Shown here one piece after another: positions 59,866 through 64,000 of a stretch of 64,000 nt of DNA. Each line of letters starts with the position of its first letter. Within the stretch, counting starts at the first letter, position 1. Location of the stretch: contig CAZTFF010000028.1 of assembly GCA_964612485.1 (NCBI GenBank), positions 1-64,000 on the forward strand, written 5' to 3'. The position numbers were made by a program, and so were the translations under genes. The notes under the pieces are model-generated. The model was given only the letters and a program-made list of their open reading frames with translations. It did not search any database and had not been told where the DNA came from. Origin of the DNA: JAFGNV01 sp964612485. GTDB lineage: Bacteria; Chloroflexota; Anaerolineae; 4572-78; J111.

Positions 59866-62800
59866 TGGATAGGCTTATCCATATATTTCCACGATCAGGT
59901 GAGTAGTGGACTCCCGCAGACCCGGCGATGTAAATTTTTCGAGTGTCTTCGGGATCAAGGGCAATGGCTTGAATATAATCCCAGCCAACAGTATTATCAA
60001 GCTGTTTCCACGTTGTACCGATATCAAAACTCACATATAATCCCTCACCCTTTTTAGGATTATTAGATGTCCCGGTGCCCGCGTATATGATCTGAGCGTG
60101 ACTGTCGATCACCAGTTCAGATATTGCTAACGTTTTCAAACTTACATGTTGAAATTCAACCTTTTCCCAATCATTGCCCGGTTCCACTTTTTTGGCCAGC
60201 CTGCCCTCACTGCTCCCTACTAAAATAACGTCATTGGAGACAATAATCAATGACAAAATAGGCGTTGCGCAAGAGGGAGTACAGACCGATGATTTCCAGG
60301 GATTCTTCAAATCGCCAAGGTCTCTGGAAAAGACCCTGTCTTCATCACCAACGGCATATACCTTTTCATCCGCCACAACAATAGAATAGAATCTGTTATC
60401 CAACACCGGGCCGACAGCACTCTCGGTACGATTGAGCGGTATCCATCGCGCCATCAAATTGCTATTTTGTTTTTCTAAAATCACCGCGACGACCCCTTTA
60501 TCTGTAGCCGCAAATACAGTATTGGCATCACTTGGATCTGTCGCAATCGAATTTACCTGAGCCAGCGTACCATCCATTAGAAATGGTTCCCATTTTTGCC
60601 CACCATCCTCAGAACGCAAAATATGACCAAAGACTCCGGCATAAATTATTTTTGGGTTTAAAGAAGAAATATGGAGTGTTTTTACGGAACTATCATTTGC
60701 AACCTGCTGCCACGAAATTCCCCCATTATCTGTGCGATAAATTCCCCGGTTCTTCAGAAGAACCAATCTCTCTAGAGGGTTGCCGGGATTCATTTGGATA
60801 TCCAGCGCTTCTCCGGCAGGCAATAGTTGCGGCTGCCAGGTAAAAATCCGTGATTCGCTGGTGATCACCTGGCCGCCGGCCAGCGTTTGCACCACGCGCC
60901 ACTCAAATTGGCGGGCAAGTGAGTTGGGTTGGATGGGATCGGCATTGTGGAAAAGTTCAAAGGGAACGCCCCAGGCCGTAGCGGTTAAGGTGATGCTATC
61001 GTCAACGGGCCGTTTATCCTGAAGATAAGATATTTCCACCGTGTAGAGATTTTGATCATTGGCATTGGTGTTGGGCCGCCAACGCAATTGTGGAGCCGGA
61101 TCATCGGCCTCAGCTACAAAAACCTGTTCCCCAAATAGCAAGGTGGGCGCTTCGAGCGCCAATGGCGTAGTTGTAAATGTTGGCGGCACAGTGACGGTGG
61201 GTGTGGGCGTAGGGGTTGGGGTTGAAGTGGGTGATGGGGTGGCGGTTGGTGCAGGTTCGGTTGTTGGCGTTGGGATGATCTCTTTTGGTGTTGGCGTGAT
61301 GGCGGTAGTAGGTGTTGAAGTTGTAACCACAACCACCGCTTCCGTACCCGGTCCTTCTGTTCCAATTATTGTTGGTGTATCACCCGGCGAGTCAGGCGTA
61401 TCTGTCGACGTGGATTGATTTAGGCCACCCACACCCATACCAAAGAAAAGACCACCCAACAAAATTAAAATAATGGCAACTGCCCCTGCCGGAATCAGCT
61501 TATATTTTTTCCACACCGATTCGCTTTTCGGCTCGGTTTCGGCCAACCACTGCTGAATTAGCGGGTCGGCAGGCAGCTCTCTGGACAGCACCTCGATGGC
61601 CGGCCTGGCGTGGCGCCAGGGCAAATGTTCGGCCCGGTAGGTTGCAAAGGTGTCTTTTAAATGAACAAGCAACTGTTCGTCGTTGGGATAATCGCTCACG
61701 GCCCGGGTGTAAGCTTCGGCGGCCTTGACCAGATGATAGCTGCGCGACGATTCCGGTGACTGCTTTGCCTGCGCCAGATACCAATCGCCCTGTTTGGTCC
61801 GCAGTTCGGCCAATTGGCGGTGCAATTCTTCATCACCGGGGAGCAGCCCGATCAAAATATTCATTCCCCACTCGGCCTGGGTCCATTTTGGAGACACACC
61901 ATTTTGTTGCGATTCGCAGAAGGTCTGGAAAAAGGTTTTGACCCTGGTGACAATGACCTTGCGTTGGTTAAAGGATAAATTGCCAACTTCCAGGGCCTCC
62001 TGCGCGTGCCGGCGCGCCGATTCCAGATCGGGGATGGCGCGCTGCAAATACCAATCCGACTGCGCCGCCCGCGCTTCGGCCAGGGAAAAGGCCACATCTT
62101 CGTCGTTGGGGAACAAAACGGCCAGTACTTCCATGGCAATGCGAGCGTGATCCCACCGGCCCGCGCCTTCTTGCTGGCTTCGATAGGCGTAGAAGGCATC
62201 CTGAACCTGGCCCGCCATCTGCTGGTCGGGCCGGGCATCATTCAACGTTTGCTGAATGGTGTCGGCGGCTTCATTGACGGCGCCCCGGTCTAACTCAACC
62301 TGCCCCAACTTCAAGCCGATTTCCGCGCGCCGGCGATACGCCCGCTCGGTTTCAACGCCCAATTGCAGCCAAAAGGTAGCGTCATCCCAGGCGCCGAGAT
62401 ACGCCTCGTGCGCTTCGGGAATGGCCTGCTGCCGGTACCACACATCGCCCAGCGCCTCGCGGGCCGATACCAGAGACTCATAGGCTGCAACATCGTCTCG
62501 CCCCAGAATTTCTACCTGGGCCAACATGGCTTGTACCCACAATTGAAGGCTTTCTACGGTAACTTCTTTGCGGCGATTACGCCCATACGCTTGAAAGCCT
62601 TCTCTGATCAGCGCTTTGATCGGCTCCTCAACGGGCGCAACTTCTAAGGCGCGCCGGTACGCGCCTTTCACCCGGTCAAAATCATTTTCGCCCAGATAAA
62701 ACTCACCCTGGCGGCAGAGGCTGTCTACCAGGCGGTTTTTGTTTTCGATATCATCCGGGAAAAGTGTTGTCAACAACTCCAGAGCGGCCTGAACTCGCAG

Positions 62801-64000
62801 CCAATCGGTCTCCTGTTCGGCCTGCTGGCTGTAGCGGATCAGATCATTTTCAATCATTGCGCTGGCGGTAACATCAACAGATTTTTCCAACAACCGGCGA
62901 TAGACCCCGCCCGCCTCTTCAAAACGTTGTTCGCTTAAGAGCCAGCGGCCCCATTCCAGGCGGGTGCGCAGCAATGCTTCCTGTTCATCTTGCGCCTGGG
63001 AAAATTGGGTGGCCAGTTGCCGGGCTTGCTCCGCCTTTTTCCAATGATAGGCTTGCTCCTGGGCCTGGGCATAGGCTTCAAGCTGTTTGTTGATCTTGCG
63101 CTCCAGTTCTTGATCGGTTTTGTGCTTGAACGCCTGTTCATAAACAGGCTGGGCCGCGCTGATCCCGTCGGTTTCCAGCAGCACATCGGCTTGCCGCCGG
63201 TAGATATCGCTTAAACGGGCGTTGGCCAACAGGTGCTGCTCGTCCAGGGTGAGCACCCGTTTGTACTCTTCCCGGGCCTCATCCACTTTTCCTTCGACTT
63301 CGAGTTCCTGGCCGTACTGCGCTCTAGCATCGGCCAGGTCTACCCGGGCTTCTTTGGCCTCGCGCCCGCCGTACCGTTCAACATAAATGAACTCATCAAT
63401 GGCGGCCAGCAGCGCGCCGGCTTTGAGCCGGGTGCGGGCCAGGCAGAGCCGGGCTTCCACATAATCGGGGTTGATGCTCAGGGCACGGCTAAGGCTATCA
63501 ATGGCGTAATCGTAATCATCCCGCTGGTAGGCGGCCAGGCCGGCCCGGTAAAAATCTTTGGCCGATTCATCCACGGCCACGCGAGTCAGTTCCGACGTTA
63601 CTTCTTCCCAAGAATGATTTTGGGCAATCCAGCGGCACACAATTTCAACCGCAAAGCTATAGAGGCCGGCCTGATCGCGGGTCAACACCTGGCGATCCAC
63701 CAGTTTATCCGGCAGCGCTTTTAGCTCGATGTCGGGTACCTGCACCCGGCGGAGATCGCGCTGGGCCAGCAATTGGCCCAGGCTCGCGCCCTCATCTTCG
63801 GCGGTAAGCTGGGCGATGGTATAGAAGGTAAACCGTTCAACCGGCGGCACCTCGTTCCAGAACCATTGCAGCGCCGTTTGTCCTGTGCTGATCGCATCAT
63901 CCACCACGGCTTCAACATGGCTCTGGGTAATGATCCAATCATTTTTACGCTGAACTTCATTAAAAATTTTGTGGCAGATGAGCTGGGTAAAATAGGGATG
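59855..64000 (-). CDS. STAND-type ATPase / TPR / membrane / beta-propeller protein (partial at window end)
   Basis: The frame is open to the window edge, so the true start and the ATPase P-loop lie beyond 64000. The visible part begins with the end of an AAA/STAND module (HPYFTQLICHKIFNEVQRK). About 650 residues of tetratricopeptide-like repeats follow (FYRAGLAAYQRDDYDYAIDS; YVEARLCLARTRLKAGALLA). One membrane helix (LIPAGAVAIILILLGGLFFG, nt ~61440-61510), a Thr/Pro-rich stalk, an Ig-like domain and a C-terminal BNR/VPS10-like propeller (RGIYRTDNGGISWQQ, GHILRSEDGGQKWEP) complete it. The propeller is probably outside the cell and the ATPase inside. Its stop lies within the start of the kinase-ATPase gene. 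Confidence 0.7.
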   Translation of the reverse strand, partial: HPYFTQLICHKIFNEVQRKNDWIITQSHVEAVVDDAISTGQTALQWFWNEVPPVERFTFYTIAQLTAEDEGASLGQLLAQRDLRRVQVPDIELKALPDKLVDRQVLTRDQAGLYSFAVEIVCRWIAQNHSWEEVTSELTRVAVDESAKDFYRAGLAAYQRDDYDYAIDSLSRALSINPDYVEARLCLARTRLKAGALLAAIDEFIYVERYGGREAKEARVDLADARAQYGQELEVEGKVDEAREEYKRVLTLDEQHLLANARLSDIYRRQADVLLETDGISAAQPVYEQAFKHKTDQELERKINKQLEAYAQAQEQAYHWKKAEQARQLATQFSQAQDEQEALLRTRLEWGRWLLSEQRFEEAGGVYRRLLEKSVDVTASAMIENDLIRYSQQAEQETDWLRVQAALELLTTLFPDDIENKNRLVDSLCRQGEFYLGENDFDRVKGAYRRALEVAPVEEPIKALIREGFQAYGRNRRKEVTVESLQLWVQAMLAQVEILGRDDVAAYESLVSAREALGDVWYRQQAIPEAHEAYLGAWDDATFWLQLGVETERAYRRRAEIGLKLGQVELDRGAVNEAADTIQQTLNDARPDQQMAGQVQDAFYAYRSQQEGAGRWDHARIAMEVLAVLFPNDEDVAFSLAEARAAQSDWYLQRAIPDLESARRHAQEALEVGNLSFNQRKVIVTRVKTFFQTFCESQQNGVSPKWTQAEWGMNILIGLLPGDEELHRQLAELRTKQGDWYLAQAKQSPESSRSYHLVKAAEAYTRAVSDYPNDEQLLVHLKDTFATYRAEHLPWRHARPAIEVLSRELPADPLIQQWLAETEPKSESVWKKYKLIPAGAVAIILILLGGLFFGMGVGGLNQSTSTDTPDSPGDTPTIIGTEGPGTEAVVVVTTSTPTTAITPTPKEIIPTPTTEPAPTATPSPTSTPTPTPTPTVTVPPTFTTTPLALEAPTLLFGEQVFVAEADDPAPQLRWRPNTNANDQNLYTVEISYLQDKRPVDDSITLTATAWGVPFELFHNADPIQPNSLARQFEWRVVQTLAGGQVITSESRIFTWQPQLLPAGEALDIQMNPGNPLERLVLLKNRGIYRTDNGGISWQQVANDSSVKTLHISSLNPKIIYAGVFGHILRSEDGGQKWEPFLMDGTLAQVNSIATDPSDANTVFAATDKGVVAVILEKQNSNLMARWIPLNRTESAVGPVLDNRFYSIVVADEKVYAVGDEDRVFSRDLGDLKNPWKSSVCTPSCATPILSLIIVSNDVILVGSSEGRLAKKVEPGNDWEKVEFQHVSLKTLAISELVIDSHAQIIYAGTGTSNNPKKGEGLYVSFDIGTTWKQLDNTVGWDYIQAIALDPEDTRKIYIAGSAGVHYSPDRGNIWISLSNDN

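Overview
The window looks like part of a Chloroflexota (Anaerolineae- or Caldilineae-like) chromosome, probably a metagenome-assembled scaffold because a run of 100 N interrupts it at 34181-34280. The assignment is inferred from a Na+/H+-type N-ATPase operon in the order D-C-Q-R-B-E-F-A-G, a two-subunit transketolase, a complete complex I operon with a nuoCD fusion, and Pro/Thr-rich surface proteins. No rRNA, tRNA, CRISPR array, insertion sequence or phage region was seen.

Layout. 1-4455: a partial degenerate sensor kinase, a small winged-helix-like protein, a membrane-anchored cytidylate-kinase-like protein and PEP synthase. 4452-5546: two truncated genes (an MBL-fold hydrolase start and an alpha/beta hydrolase lacking its C-terminus) and a flavin-binding protein. 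5806-10780: a mechanosensitive-channel-type membrane protein, a lipoprotein rhodanese, an MFS transporter and a SixA-type phosphatase. 10773-17100 (minus): an SDR-pdhA-pdhB-pdhC-lpdA operon ending in a PRXL2/AhpC-TSA_2-type redoxin whose catalytic position is an in-frame TGA followed by a bacterial SECIS-like hairpin, so a probable selenoprotein. 17697-18491: a ribosome-hibernation-factor-like protein and a dodecin. 18575-21191 (minus): split transketolase plus superoxide dismutase. 21543-40566: the nuoA-N operon, interrupted by ppk2, a pyridine-nucleotide flavoprotein and a membrane-anchored molybdopterin oxidoreductase. 40635-46743: an Fpg/Nei glycosylase, a DHA2 MFS exporter, a beta-propeller protein and an AMP-ligase/carrier/PlsC fusion. 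46805-53470 (minus): the N-ATPase operon. 53875-57063: a surface protein, ribosomal protein S20, and a FtsK-like ATPase with a small membrane partner behind a palindromic operator promoter. 57073-64000 (minus): two coupled very large ATPase proteins, one with TPR repeats, a membrane segment and a beta-propeller, the other with an OB-like segment placed between the lobes of a kinase-like domain; these look like a signalling or conflict system.

The most unusual non-coding signal is a shared promoter architecture. Seven promoters in five intergenic regions carry an ATCRCCC-N3-TTAGTRTAG box abutting a TAGNCA-like -35, a 17-18 bp spacer and a TATNAT-like -10, and each has a second box copy 22-23 bp upstream. 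They face the mechanosensitive channel, rhodanese, sixA, hibernation factor/dodecin, transketolase-sodA, nuo and atp operons, suggesting one activator or sigma factor controlling energy metabolism and stress genes. Several dispersed intergenic repeat families are also present.
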